Of a stretch of DNA of 64,000 nt, positions 1 to 8,297 are shown piece after piece. The notes below the pieces were generated by a model. That model was given only the letters and a program-made list of their open reading frames with translations. It did not search any database and was not told the DNA's origin. The position numbers and the translations under genes were made by a program. The stretch lies in the NCBI GenBank assembly GCA_022844125.1, contig JALHMI010000005.1, positions 335,768 to 399,767 on the forward strand, read 5' to 3'. Every line of letters begins with the position of its first letter. Position 1 is the first letter of the stretch. This stretch comes from Pirellulales bacterium. GTDB lineage: Bacteria > Planctomycetota > Planctomycetia > Pirellulales > PALSA-1355.

Positions 1-946
1 AACTCTTTATGCCCACATTTTCAAAGCCCGTAAGCTGTGCCGCTTTAATCACCAGGGCCGACATATCACTGAACACCCCGCGGACCTGTTCGCCGAGCGT
101 CCCGAGAATGAATGTGGTTCCAGTGAGGAAGTTATTGATCACTTCGAGTCCGAAAGCCGTAGCGGGCAACGCAGGCTTGCCGAGTTCCTCGAATACATCA
201 TGTACACGGGCCTTCATCTCTTTCCATTCATCATTCACAGAGCCCGTTGCTCGCGCGGCTCCCTCCTGGATTTTCTTGGTGTTATCCATGAGAAAGTTGT
301 AGCGGAGCATCATCTGTTGGGCTTCGTTCAGCTCGCCCACCTGCACTTTCCATCCACGCGCAAGCGCGTAGGCTTCCAAAGTGTCATCACGCATCACTAC
401 GCCGAGTGCCGCAAGCTGCTTTGTTTGGCCGAGCAGTCCCGTGCGCAATGCTTCGAGTGCTTGATCGTCGGAAAGCGTGGTGTAGAACTTACCGAAGTCG
501 ACTGCGAGCCGGGAAATGTCTTGGCTCATCTTCTCGACTTCCGCACCAGGGATGCGGAGTGATTGCCCGAGCGTGGCGATCGTGGTCTGGTAGCCCAGAA
601 TGTCGCCGGCAGAGCGGTTCATCGCCGTAGCGAGCTTCTCCGCCTCGGCTGACATCTTCGGAAACGAGTCACCGAAGATCACGCTAGCCCGACGTTCCAA
701 ACCTTCAAGATTGGATGCAGCGACAATGGATTCCTTCGCGACATACGCGATGCCGGCCGCGGCACCAGCGAAAGTTGCAAACTTCGCAATCCGCGAGCCG
801 CCAAGCAACTCACTGAGGCCGCCCGACTTGGAATTGAGATTCTTCGCGGACTTTTCAATGTCCTGAAGTGACGTCTGAACTTTCTTCAGCTCTCGCGAAG
901 CTTCATCTTTGCCGACGACTTTGATGATGGCGACGGCTTCAGACAC
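1..946 (-). CDS. phage tape-measure protein, N-terminal part
   Basis: The frame is open from a GTG at 946 to the left edge, so about 315 N-terminal residues are visible and the 3' end lies outside. The protein begins with a short charged helix, then a Gly/Ala-rich hydrophobic segment (about residues 45-75), then long helical stretches containing motifs usual in tape-measure N-termini, such as ALRTGLLGQTKQLAALGV and LMDNTKKIQEGAARATGS. Tape-measure proteins set tail length and lie inside the tail tube. The GTG is 4 bases after the stop of the tail chaperone frame, which is the usual order. No good Shine-Dalgarno is seen. An out-of-frame ATG at 954 was rejected. Confidence 0.85.
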   Translation of the reverse strand, partial: MSEAVAIIKVVGKDEASRELKKVQTSLQDIEKSAKNLNSKSGGLSELLGGSRIAKFATFAGAAAGIAYVAKESIVAASNLEGLERRASVIFGDSFPKMSAEAEKLATAMNRSAGDILGYQTTIATLGQSLRIPGAEVEKMSQDISRLAVDFGKFYTTLSDDQALEALRTGLLGQTKQLAALGVVMRDDTLEAYALARGWKVQVGELNEAQQMMLRYNFLMDNTKKIQEGAARATGSVNDEWKEMKARVHDVFEELGKPALPATAFGLEVINNFLTGTTFILGTLGEQVRGVFSDMSALVIKAAQLTGFENVGIKS

Positions 947-950
947 TGAA

Positions 951-1166
951 TCATTGGGAAATCGACCTTATTCTAGCAGCTTCTTCCTCAATCCTGAGAA
1001 ACTCGACCCATAGGTCAAACCTCTCCTCGGGTAGCGATCCCAATGCTTCCGGAAAGCATCCCATTGCACGACAAAGTTTGAACTCGGTGTATTCCATTGG
1101 CTCAGCCGGAACCTCGCCGATTGTGGAGAGCAGCCGACCGCGAACGGCCTCAGCTATTTTTTTTTC
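951..1166 (-). CDS. tail assembly chaperone, shifted-frame extension (gpT-like)
   Basis: This frame continues the preceding chaperone after the A9 run and codes for an extension beginning ...KKIAEAVRGRLLSTIGEV and ending ...RIEEEAARIRSISQ, stopping at 951, four bases before the tape-measure start. Relative to the zero frame it is +1 (equivalently -2), so a ribosome slip of +1 or -2 on the A run gives a fusion of about 178-179 residues. In lambda the longer product links the chaperone to the tape measure. An independent start at an ATG at 1241 would lie inside the other gene and is less likely. Transcriptional slippage on A9 is an alternative mechanism. Confidence 0.7.
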   Translation of the reverse strand, partial: EKKIAEAVRGRLLSTIGEVPAEPMEYTEFKLCRAMGCFPEALGSLPEERFDLWVEFLRIEEEAARIRSISQ

Positions 1167-1488
1167 CTTTCTCGGGGTCTCCCTTGCGTAGTTCCGTGAC
1201 CGCCTCTTCCAATTTGGCGAAGTCTTTTTGAGGCAGTTCATTGAGCCATGCGTCGGAGTAGGCGACCTCTTTGCCGTCCTTCTCTATCTTCTCGATCACC
1301 AAAGACATGACGCTTTCGTATTGGAACTCCATCTGCGTCGCTGGTACCTCCTTCACGAAATCACCCGTCTCGGCATCTTGCTTCCAGACGACTCCCTTGT
1401 TTACCGCTTCATAGAGAGCCTTGTGCATCGCATGCGTGAAGACGGTCTTGAACTGAACCTTCTCGCCCGTGGAAAGAGTGACGATCAT
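1150..1488 (-). CDS. tail assembly chaperone, zero frame (gpG-like)
   Basis: This 112-residue acidic protein lies between the tail tube and tape-measure genes, the position of the lambda G/T type tail chaperones. It starts MIVTLSTGEKVQFKT and carries the pattern of a small all-alpha chaperone. The last codons read through a run of nine A on the coding strand (plus-strand T 1157-1165) just before the TGA. A second frame continues for another 65-70 codons from this run to 951, so the gene is very probably expressed both as this short form and as a longer frameshifted form. Family assignment rests on gene order and the overlapping-frame layout, not on recognised residues. Confidence 0.75.
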   Translation of the reverse strand: MIVTLSTGEKVQFKTVFTHAMHKALYEAVNKGVVWKQDAETGDFVKEVPATQMEFQYESVMSLVIEKIEKDGKEVAYSDAWLNELPQKDFAKLEEAVTELRKGDPEKGKKNS

Positions 1489-1533
1489 TCGGGGCGTAGC
1501 GTATGCCCTGTTAGGCTAATCCGTCAAACGTTT

Positions 1534-2727
1534 CTAGTACGTCGTTACCTTCGTGTTGATGAGTAGGGCCTCGGCAGTCATCGCGCGCGTGAGGTCGTAT
1601 TCGGCCGTAAATCGAAGTGTCGCCTTGACCAGCTCGCCATTGCCGGTCGTGCGGGTGAATTCGCGGAAGCCGACGCTTGGAAGATCGATTTGAAGCGTTG
1701 GATTGGCCGAGCTGCCGATCGTAATCCCCGTGTTCGCGATCGTGAGGCGCATTGCCTGCTTCGTTGAGTCGATAACCAGGTCGCGTTGCGTGATAGCGTT
1801 GTAGAGAAAGGTGATCTCGCCGCTGATTTCTCCAAATTCCTTATTGTGGAAGGAATCCACATCGGTCGTGCCGAAAGACTGGTAACTCTCAAGGTTCTTA
1901 TTGAAGCTGATTTTGAAGCGTTCTACGGCCATGACCGAGGCAGCATCCAGGCCTGTGAAGGCGGAAGCCATCTTGAACCCCGCATGTTTCGCCATGAGCG
2001 GGTTCTGGGCGGTGAACGTCGGCGTCTGGGCTGAGGTGCTAGCGAGCTTCTTCCCCATGAACTTCGCGGAGAACTTCGTGAAGTTTCCAACGACGCACTC
2101 CAGCTCAAAGGAATCCAGCGCACAGAAGAGCGAGCGATCATCACTGACAGGATCCGAGCCGTAAATCGAGTACGTGACTGGAGTATTCGAATTTAAACGG
2201 CGGAAAACGTGATGACGAACAGCCGCCGGAGACTGGATCGTGCCACCGGTAGCCGTTGCACCGGACGTGCCGCCGGTAAGCAAGAGGCTGCCAGCAAACG
2301 TTCCTGAAGTGACTGAAACGTATAGGGCTTTTGCAGAACCACCGGCATCCAATCTGCGGAGAACACCAACCGCCCCGGAGGTTGTCTCGGTTACATTTTC
2401 CCCTTCGACGAAGGTACCAGTGATTGAACCCGGAATCGGAATCTTGACCGTTGGCCAAGTCTGGCCAAAAAGAGCATTGAGGATATGGCCGATGAAGTTA
2501 TCGCGGACGTTGCCTTCGAACACGACCTCAGTCATGTTCTTTACGTTCTCGACTCCGCGAATCGCGTCGATGACGCCATATGCTCCTTCGTCTGCTGCCG
2601 TTTCAACAACAGGGCGAAACACGCCGGAAATCTTTGGAAGCCAGTCGGTCGCAACTACGCCAGTACCCGCGACGGATTCTTTTCCAAGCCCAATCGATTG
2701 CCGACGTCCAATGTGCTCGTTTGCTAT
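1534..2727 (-). CDS. major tail tube protein, apparent ATA start
   Basis: The protein is about 397 residues if read from an ATA codon at 2727. Its N-terminus (A-N-E-H-I-G-R-R-Q-S-I-G-L-G-K-E-S) and beta-rich sequence fit phage tail tube proteins, and it sits directly upstream of the chaperone and tape-measure genes. No ATG, GTG or TTG occurs in frame between an upstream TAA (2731-2733) and a GTG at 2622, which would remove 35 residues that look conserved. The ATA overlaps the TAG stop of the preceding small gene as ATAG, so initiation may be coupled to termination. A Gly/Ala/Thr-rich insertion (about residues 100-165) could be a surface domain. A mutated or misread ATG remains possible. Confidence 0.8.
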   Translation of the reverse strand: MANEHIGRRQSIGLGKESVAGTGVVATDWLPKISGVFRPVVETAADEGAYGVIDAIRGVENVKNMTEVVFEGNVRDNFIGHILNALFGQTWPTVKIPIPGSITGTFVEGENVTETTSGAVGVLRRLDAGGSAKALYVSVTSGTFAGSLLLTGGTSGATATGGTIQSPAAVRHHVFRRLNSNTPVTYSIYGSDPVSDDRSLFCALDSFELECVVGNFTKFSAKFMGKKLASTSAQTPTFTAQNPLMAKHAGFKMASAFTGLDAASVMAVERFKISFNKNLESYQSFGTTDVDSFHNKEFGEISGEITFLYNAITQRDLVIDSTKQAMRLTIANTGITIGSSANPTLQIDLPSVGFREFTRTTGNGELVKATLRFTAEYDLTRAMTAEALLINTKVTTY

Positions 2728-2903
2728 GAGTTAGTGGGGGAAAGGCTTTCTTTGATCTTTGCGGCCACGGCATCCGCTTCCTTTTGATTCTTGGCTTGGA
2801 TCGTGATCCCATCGCCAATTGTCGGATAGTTGAAAGCGACCAGCTCGGCAACAGGCTCCTCTTTCGGAGACTTGTCGGCCGACGATTCTGATTTGCGGGA
2901 CAT
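2724..2903 (-). CDS. small phage protein, 59 aa
   Basis: This frame runs from an ATG at 2903 to a TAG at 2724-2726. The product starts with a Ser/Lys/Glu-rich stretch and continues with a short ordered part (VAFNYPTIGDGITIQAKNQ) ending in a helix. It lies between the tail terminator-like gene and the tail tube, in the same direction, and its stop overlaps the proposed tail tube start. Function is not recognised. The compact arrangement and sensible composition support a real gene, though it is short and no Shine-Dalgarno is obvious. Confidence 0.5.
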   Translation of the reverse strand: MSRKSESSADKSPKEEPVAELVAFNYPTIGDGITIQAKNQKEADAVAAKIKESLSPTNS

Positions 2904-2939
2904 TATATGGGATGTGTGCGGCTATCGTAGCACAGAGGG

Positions 2940-3374
2940 TCAAGTGCTGACGAGCGTCTTCACTTTGAGGATGATTGGGAGATACGTGGCCACGCCCTGA
3001 GCGCTCTCCTCATAGCGAACCACGGACGTTTCAATGCTGGTCTGTTCAACAATTCCACCCAGCATCCATTCGGTCGCGAGCTTGTCGAGAACGGCATCAA
3101 CTGCATCCTGAAACTCGCCTTCCGATGCGGACTTGCCGACTCCGTTTATTTGAATGGCCATGACGACATCAATGCTGAACGTGTAAACCCGATAATTCTG
3201 GAACGTATCCTCATCGGTTTTCTGTTCTTCGATCCCAATCAGGTAGAACCGAGCAGCCGGGAAGCCGGTAAATGAGGCCGTGCGGCCTGTCAGAACGCCG
3301 CCTTTGAGTTCGGAAACCGCCGCGAGGCGGGTTGAGAGAGCCGATCTGATCGAGGCGATGCTCGCGTTAGGCAT
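2940..3374 (-). CDS. tail terminator / tail completion-like protein
   Basis: The 144-residue product begins MPNASIASIRSALSTRL and has the mixed alpha/beta pattern and N-terminal amphipathic helix typical of the small proteins that cap tails, with a central strand YRVYTFSIDVVMAIQ. Position decides the call: it follows the HK97 gp10-like and head-closure genes and precedes the tail tube. Its ATG overlaps the end of the gp10-like gene by 8 bases, so the head-tail genes are translationally coupled. No catalytic residues are expected. Exact equivalence to lambda gpU is inferred. Confidence 0.6.
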   Translation of the reverse strand: MPNASIASIRSALSTRLAAVSELKGGVLTGRTASFTGFPAARFYLIGIEEQKTDEDTFQNYRVYTFSIDVVMAIQINGVGKSASEGEFQDAVDAVLDKLATEWMLGGIVEQTSIETSVVRYEESAQGVATYLPIILKVKTLVST

Positions 3375-3762
3375 TCAAAGCAGTTTGGAATTCGTCGTTT
3401 GCCATCGTACCGATCTTTTCCGTTGCTCCCAACTCAAGAGCAAAGTCGAAGAATGGTCGTTCAGGCACGACGCCCGTGCCGTCATGGACGTACGAGGCGT
3501 ATTGGACCGGAGCGTAGACCTCGGCAGCCACAGCGGACACTCTACGAGCCTGAATGCTCTGTCGAAGTCGACCAGAATCAACCGGGATACCCTTGGCCCC
3601 GTATCCCGTGGTCTTGGCAGACACCGCGGGCATCTTCTTCGTTTCATCGCGCCAAATCTGTGCACCGCGATCCACCACACGCGCGATTGCACGGTCATAG
3701 CGGCCGGGATCGAGCATCGAGGCGATCTTGTCGAAGCCTGTGAGTTCGAGCGTCACACTCAC
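3367..3762 (-). CDS. HK97 gp10-like head-tail / minor tail protein
   Basis: The 131-residue protein starts at a GTG and has the layout of HK97 gp10 family proteins: an N-terminal GFDKIASML segment, a central basic region with VDSGRLRQSI (residues about 60-70), and the conserved C-terminal PVQYASYVHDGTG and PERPFF elements. Such proteins join the connector to the tail. The GTG overlaps the TGA of the upstream gene (GTGA), and its own end overlaps the next gene. Confidence 0.8.
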   Translation of the reverse strand: MSVTLELTGFDKIASMLDPGRYDRAIARVVDRGAQIWRDETKKMPAVSAKTTGYGAKGIPVDSGRLRQSIQARRVSAVAAEVYAPVQYASYVHDGTGVVPERPFFDFALELGATEKIGTMANDEFQTALNA

Positions 3763-4073
3763 GAGGCGTCTTTGGAAATGACGGCCCGCTTATGAGCCAA
3801 ACCGCCAAATTGAGCGGAGAAGATCTGTTCGACGAAGTAGGTTACGCCATCGATCACCAGCTTGTCCGTCACGCGGATATCAGCCGAAGCATCGGCGTAC
3901 AGCTCATGCGGATCGAGATAGACGTTCCCGAGCAGTGCATGCTGTCTGCGATCGAGCGGCAAGAACGCCGCGTCAATCGTTGCACTCGCGGAGACGGGAT
4001 AGACCTTGTCTCCCGTGCTCGGTAAATGATAGACCGCCACACTCTTCCGAATCTGACGAGGGAATGGTGCCAC
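3759..4073 (-). CDS. head-tail joining (head closure) protein
   Basis: This 104-residue beta-rich protein is placed between the connector adaptor and the gp10-like gene, where the head-closure protein (SPP1 gp16/HK97 gp7 type) belongs. The sequence has alternating short strands and a C-terminal DGVTYFVEQIFSAQFGGLAHKRA element, resembling closure proteins that encode an OB-like barrel. Start is the ATG at 4073, three bases after the previous stop. The call rests mainly on order and size. Confidence 0.55.
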   Translation of the reverse strand: MAPFPRQIRKSVAVYHLPSTGDKVYPVSASATIDAAFLPLDRRQHALLGNVYLDPHELYADASADIRVTDKLVIDGVTYFVEQIFSAQFGGLAHKRAVISKDAS

Positions 4074-4076
4074 GCC

Positions 4077-4793
4077 CTACAAGATGGGACGCGAATATGA
4101 CGCCAGCAGCGAGGAGACCATTTCCTTCTCCTTCGCGGTGTTGAAGGTTCTGGACCAGGTGCCAATGGACTCGCTTTGAAGATTGCTCGTGTCGTTGTAG
4201 CCCTGCTCGCATAACTCCAAGCACAGAGCTTCAAGATCATCCGGCACGTACGGTTGAGCACTGCCGACCTGATAACCTGCGGTGCATTTGAAGCGGTAGT
4301 TCCGCTGACCTGGCGTGAAGCGCCCATGAAGTAGTCGGATCACACCATTTGTGTAATCGACGATGTAGTCATCCCATTCGACGAGGGTTGCGGTGTCCCA
4401 CAACTCGCCGCCTGAGACCGTGGAACCGCGGGCAGAGAGAACTGCAAGCTCAACGACCAGTGCATTCGGATTCGATCCGCTGAACTTCTGAATCGGGTAC
4501 TGATGCAAATAGAATTCGCCTTGCCCCATTTCCGAAATGATCGTGTGACCACCTTTGTTCTTGGTGGTGCCATCGAAATAGATGTAGTCCTCGGCGGCAA
4601 CGCCGGTCGTCGCGTGCGTACCGCTATTGCCGTTGTAGTTGCGGGCTTTGAGTTTGCGGCCCGTCTCGGATTGGATCCACTTAGAGACGCGATTGATGAC
4701 GCGTTCGAGGGCACTGTCCTCTGCACTCGTCGTGATTCCGAGCGTCTCTTTCAGATTCGCCAATGTGGTCAAAGCGTCCGCATTCAAGGCCAT
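4077..4793 (-). CDS. head-tail connector adaptor (gp6-like)
   Basis: The 238-residue protein has an N-terminal helical part (LANLKETLGITTSAEDSALERVINRVSKW, in pieces) that matches phage connector adaptors of the gp6/gp15 type, and a C-terminal helix with PDDLEALCLELCEQGY, also usual in the family. Between them is a beta-rich insertion of about 100 residues, making it longer than the usual 100-150. It would bind the portal ring and extend the connector. It lies downstream of the capsid and two small genes in the same direction. Confidence 0.75.
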   Translation of the reverse strand: MALNADALTTLANLKETLGITTSAEDSALERVINRVSKWIQSETGRKLKARNYNGNSGTHATTGVAAEDYIYFDGTTKNKGGHTIISEMGQGEFYLHQYPIQKFSGSNPNALVVELAVLSARGSTVSGGELWDTATLVEWDDYIVDYTNGVIRLLHGRFTPGQRNYRFKCTAGYQVGSAQPYVPDDLEALCLELCEQGYNDTSNLQSESIGTWSRTFNTAKEKEMVSSLLASYSRPIL

Positions 4794-4870
4794 TCGCGGA
4801 TCAGCTTACCACAGAAAGAGCGAGGCCCATCCGGAACCCCGCTCGATCTGATTTTCCCGTAGTCCTATGA

Positions 4871-5455
4871 CTATTCGCCGAGGTTGTCTTCCACACGAAC
4901 AGTGATGCGAGCTTTGAAAGAAGCGTTTGGAGTGCCGCGCGGAGTGTACTTGATGAACTGATTTCCCTGCCAGTTCGCCGTGCCGGTCGTGTAGCTAGAT
5001 ACGCAGCCCGACGATGTACAAGTGTCATTGATCAGCGTCGATCCAGAACCGTCGTCGAAGCAGCTTCGAACGAAACCGATGTCGCCACCCATGGCGTTCG
5101 GGTTCGAAATGTTGAAGTAGTCGAGTCTCAATATGATTCCCGAGTTGGCTCCGCCAATGGTTCCACCTGTTCCGAAGCCGACGTTGTACAGCGGATTCGC
5201 CAGACACGCACCATAGAACTTGCCGCCTGCCTTTCCGTCTTGACCTGTCGTCTTGACGGTCCCACCGCTTGCAGTGACGTATGCAGTCATTGGCAGATCA
5301 TGGATCACGACCTGTGTGGCACTTGGAAGATTTCCGGGCGTGAAGTTTCTCGACGTCAGAGCATTCCCGACGATCGTTCCAGTTGTTCCGCCGACCCCTG
5401 CGATCAGGAATGCGACGACTGCGATTACTTTCTTGGACCAAGGCGTTGTAGCCAT
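4871..5455 (-). CDS. putative membrane-anchored or exported phage protein
   Basis: The 194-residue product begins with a basic residue pair then a hydrophobic helix (about residues 8-30, VIAVVAFLIAGVGG...), followed by a Gly/Thr/Asn-rich beta domain with paired cysteines (FDDGSGSTLINDTCTSSGC). It is either an exported host-interacting protein or a decoration-type protein whose N-terminus is buried. It sits between the capsid and the connector genes, which would favour a virion role, but a signal-anchor there is odd. Function is not recognised. Confidence 0.6.
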   Translation of the reverse strand: MATTPWSKKVIAVVAFLIAGVGGTTGTIVGNALTSRNFTPGNLPSATQVVIHDLPMTAYVTASGGTVKTTGQDGKAGGKFYGACLANPLYNVGFGTGGTIGGANSGIILRLDYFNISNPNAMGGDIGFVRSCFDDGSGSTLINDTCTSSGCVSSYTTGTANWQGNQFIKYTPRGTPNASFKARITVRVEDNLGE

Positions 5456-5497
5456 ATGAATTGTGAGAAGAATGAAGTGAACTCAGGATAGCACACG

Positions 5498-5725
5498 CTA
5501 CTTTTTCGCGCGAGAAACGCGACTCTTAGCGAGCTTTGAGGCTTTAGGTCCGCGAACCTCCGCAGCGTGACCTTGGGTGGTCTGGCGGACGGGCTTCAGC
5601 AATCCCGGTTCATTGTGCATGTAGTTCGCTGCCACATCTTCCGGCAGCTCGATGATTTCGCCAGGCTCGGGCTTTCTGCCGAGCTGAGGAAACCACCATG
5701 ATTTTCCGACTTGGTACTGGGCCAT
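5498..5725 (-). CDS. small phage head-region protein, 75 aa
   Basis: From the ATG at 5725 the product is 75 residues (MAQYQVGKSWWFPQLGRKP then a basic C-terminus rich in Lys/Arg/Ser). The segment GEIIELPEDVAANYMHNEPGLLKPV resembles small proteins found just after capsid genes in many phages that keep the tube or connector attached, where an 'E-x-L-P-E-D-x-A-x-x-L/Y' pattern is common. An upstream in-frame GTG at 5755 would add 10 residues. Role is unknown; a minor head protein is likely. Confidence 0.6.
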   Translation of the reverse strand: MAQYQVGKSWWFPQLGRKPEPGEIIELPEDVAANYMHNEPGLLKPVRQTTQGHAAEVRGPKASKLAKSRVSRAKK

Positions 5726-5794
5726 AAAGAGCTTGGGAAGTGATAGAAGGCTCACGGGCAGCCCCGCGATGGGGGCTGCTTCGTCAACCTACGA

Positions 5795-7201
5795 TTAGGC
5801 TGCGAGTTTCAAGATCGAGAGAGCGTTCGGGTCGACCACCACGCTATCGAAGAACTCGATGACGCGGACGGAAGCCTGAGCGGTTTCACCGAGGCTGACT
5901 GGGGAGCCGCCATCGTCGATCGTAGCTTGATCGAGGATATCAACACGGAAGCCAGGCTCGAATCCGCACCAGACGTGTCCGAGGTTACCGAAGATCCCCA
6001 CCTTGTCATCCAAGGCAAGTGCCGGCGAGATTCCGTCCGGAAGGCTGAGCACACGCTGTGCGCTGTAGCCGAAGATCTTCTTCTGGTTGCGAAGCTCGCG
6101 GGATTCGTCGAGGTAAACTCCCGTCGTGTCTTTCTTCTTCTTCAGTTCCTGCATGAGAGCATGCGGAATGAAGTACTGAGGAGCACCTCCGATGATTCCC
6201 GATCCCTGGATGTCGTCACCCATGAGGTACTGAGCGGCGAGAGCCGATTCGAGGTCAACAAGATCATCGAATTCGAGCGAGGCGTAACCACCAGCGGCAG
6301 AACCGCGGACGACGTTGTTGGTGGAGCTTGCACGGATACCGTTACCGGTCGTTCCGAACACCAAGGCGTCTTCGGCCTTGGTCATTTCGATGATGGCCCA
6401 CTGCAACAAGAGGGGGATGATTGCTGGATTTGCCTTTTCAATCATTTCGATTGAGACAGGGCGAGTCTTCGACATGATCTTCTTGGTCGTCAACTGCTTT
6501 TGGCTGAGCACCGGCTGACTGTTGGTTCCAGCAGCTGCTTCAGCAACGACTGCGGCGGAAAGCCCCGTCGTCACAGTCGGGATGTTGATGACTTCGTTTC
6601 CGTTCATCGGGATCATCGTGGCGAACTTACGCACAAGCGACGTGCGAGCAATGTTCTCGTACAGCATGTCCGAGAAGAGCTGTGGAGCGAGATATCCACC
6701 CGACGAGTCAGTGCCGAGCGACAAGGCGCGAGTCTCGCGACCGTACACACGCTTATGGTATTCGCCTTCCTCATCAAGGATGCGCTTATACGCATCCGGT
6801 TTGCCCTGGCGAGCGAGGTAGATGCCGCGGAACACCTTGGCAGCCATTTCCCAGTCGGCACGCTGGTTCGTCCATCGTTGCTCAGAGGATACGAAAGATC
6901 TCTCGGCAATCTCCTTGGCCTCGGAGGCACCGAGGTGGTATTTGCGTTCGACTTCCTTTGCGGCTTCCTCAACCGCTTTCTTGGCCTCGGATGCTCCGAG
7001 GGTTCCCATGCGTTCGAGCAGCGTAGTGAATTGCTCAGAGGTCATGATCGCCGCGCCGCGCTTGGCGAGGTCATCACCGCCGATCGATACGGCGTATTCT
7101 TGCAGGATCGCATTGCGTTCCTGATCGGTCTTGGCCTCGTTGTACCGCTTCGCCAAGTCAGCGGGGAGGTTTACCTCCGTTTTTTCAAGAGTCTGTTCCA
7201 T
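5795..7201 (-). CDS. HK97-fold major capsid protein
   Basis: The 468-residue protein has the layout of HK97-type capsids: an N-terminal charged helical delta-like domain (residues 1-150, AKRYNEAKTDQERNAILQEY...), which the protease would remove, then TDSSGGYLAPQLFSDMLYENI (in part) marking the start of the mature fold, then the N-arm/E-loop and the P and A domains ending near the C-terminus. It follows the protease gene, overlapping it by 17 bases. Start at ATG 7201 is preferred over 7234. The capsid shell and its cleavage by the neighbouring protease are inferred from the family. Confidence 0.93.
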   Translation of the reverse strand: MEQTLEKTEVNLPADLAKRYNEAKTDQERNAILQEYAVSIGGDDLAKRGAAIMTSEQFTTLLERMGTLGASEAKKAVEEAAKEVERKYHLGASEAKEIAERSFVSSEQRWTNQRADWEMAAKVFRGIYLARQGKPDAYKRILDEEGEYHKRVYGRETRALSLGTDSSGGYLAPQLFSDMLYENIARTSLVRKFATMIPMNGNEVINIPTVTTGLSAAVVAEAAAGTNSQPVLSQKQLTTKKIMSKTRPVSIEMIEKANPAIIPLLLQWAIIEMTKAEDALVFGTTGNGIRASSTNNVVRGSAAGGYASLEFDDLVDLESALAAQYLMGDDIQGSGIIGGAPQYFIPHALMQELKKKKDTTGVYLDESRELRNQKKIFGYSAQRVLSLPDGISPALALDDKVGIFGNLGHVWCGFEPGFRVDILDQATIDDGGSPVSLGETAQASVRVIEFFDSVVVDPNALSILKLAA

Positions 7202-8297
7202 CGGTAGATGTGGGGAATGAATTGACAACGACATTGTTCATGCCGTCGATGAGAGACAACGCATCCTTCACCGGTAGTCCACGGCGTAGGGCTTCTACGC
7301 CAGCCTCCGTATATGCCCGCGTCAAGGACGGCAGGTCACTCAGGAGGGAGAATGGAACTTGAACGAAGGCTTTTCGTTCGGCCTGCGGGGCTTCCGCAGA
7401 TGGAGTGGGGATGATTGGCTCAGTTGGTGCTGCTTCTGCCGGCGTCTCGGTTTTAATGTCTTCGGCAACCGGCGCCGGAATGATTTCCTCCGGGGAGGGT
7501 TCCATCGCGTCGATTCCTTCGGTCATTCGTTTCCACGCTTCCTTTTCGTCAGCGGGTAGTTCCTCGTCGAGAACTTTCGTGAAGAACTTCTTCAATGCCC
7601 GAGAAGCGAGCTTGTTCACCGGCTGTTTATTCTTGTAGTACTTCCGCCATTTCTTCACGTTTTCGTCAGTTGGCTCATCCTCGTCGTCCTCCTCGGGTTC
7701 ATCGTCTTCCTCCTCTTCCATTTCTTTGGCTCGCGTCTCGACTTCGAGAAGCATTGTGCGAAACTTATCCGCGTCTTCTTCTCTATTCAAAGCCTTCGAA
7801 CGTCTGACAATCAGCGTTTCGTCATTTGCCGGAATCGTCACGATCGAGACTTCAAGTAGCTTCTGACGTTTGTAAACGCGGACAGAATCACCGTCCTCTT
7901 TCTCCTCGTTGGTCCATTCAATCGCCTCAAAGCCAACCGAGAGGCCGTTCAAGAAGCCTTCTGCGATCAGCAGGAAGACCTTGTAACCGAAATCATTCAC
8001 CTCTTTCGGGGTAAATTGAATTCGCATCAAGAGCTTGTTCCCTTCAACGCGAACCGTTTCCGGGAGTGCCCGAGCTACTGGCAGACCAGCAGAGGCCGTG
8101 AAGCCGCGATCGTCGTGCGCATAGAGAATCTGCGGGTTGCGCTTGAACTGTTCAAGGTTCCAACCGGCCGCATCAATTCGTGAGTTGTAACTGTCCAGTG
8201 CATCGGTTGAAGCGATAATGTCGACCGTCAGATCGGTCGTGTTGACCGCGCGCGTTTCGACGGAGGTATGGATGCGTTCCTGGGTAGCGGTTTGCAT
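7185..8297 (-). CDS. HK97-family prohead protease with C-terminal scaffold-like extension
   Basis: The 370-residue protein has an N-terminal serine protease domain of the herpesvirus/HK97 type: His61 in QILYAHDDRG, and Ser120 in GFLNGLSVGFEA, with the following strand LLEVSIVTIPAND. After about residue 165 comes a long acidic low-complexity region (EMEEEEDDEPEEDDEDE) and a Pro/Ala-rich tail, so the C-terminal half probably acts as an internal scaffold cleaved away with the capsid delta domain. Its ATG overlaps the TGA of the MuF-like gene (TGATG), and its end overlaps the capsid start. Confidence 0.92.
   Translation of the reverse strand: MQTATQERIHTSVETRAVNTTDLTVDIIASTDALDSYNSRIDAAGWNLEQFKRNPQILYAHDDRGFTASAGLPVARALPETVRVEGNKLLMRIQFTPKEVNDFGYKVFLLIAEGFLNGLSVGFEAIEWTNEEKEDGDSVRVYKRQKLLEVSIVTIPANDETLIVRRSKALNREEDADKFRTMLLEVETRAKEMEEEEDDEPEEDDEDEPTDENVKKWRKYYKNKQPVNKLASRALKKFFTKVLDEELPADEKEAWKRMTEGIDAMEPSPEEIIPAPVAEDIKTETPAEAAPTEPIIPTPSAEAPQAERKAFVQVPFSLLSDLPSLTRAYTEAGVEALRRGLPVKDALSLIDGMNNVVVNSFPTSTDGTDS

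Noticed and set aside
951-1241. ATG at 1241 as an independent 96-aa gene
   Set aside because: The frame lies inside the chaperone gene and is better explained as the frameshifted extension reached at the A9 run; only 951 to about 1160 is needed.
2603-2851. Leftward 82-aa frame over the tail tube start
   Set aside because: It is a shadow of the 59-aa gene and the tail tube N-terminus, rich in Lys/Arg/Ser with no motif.
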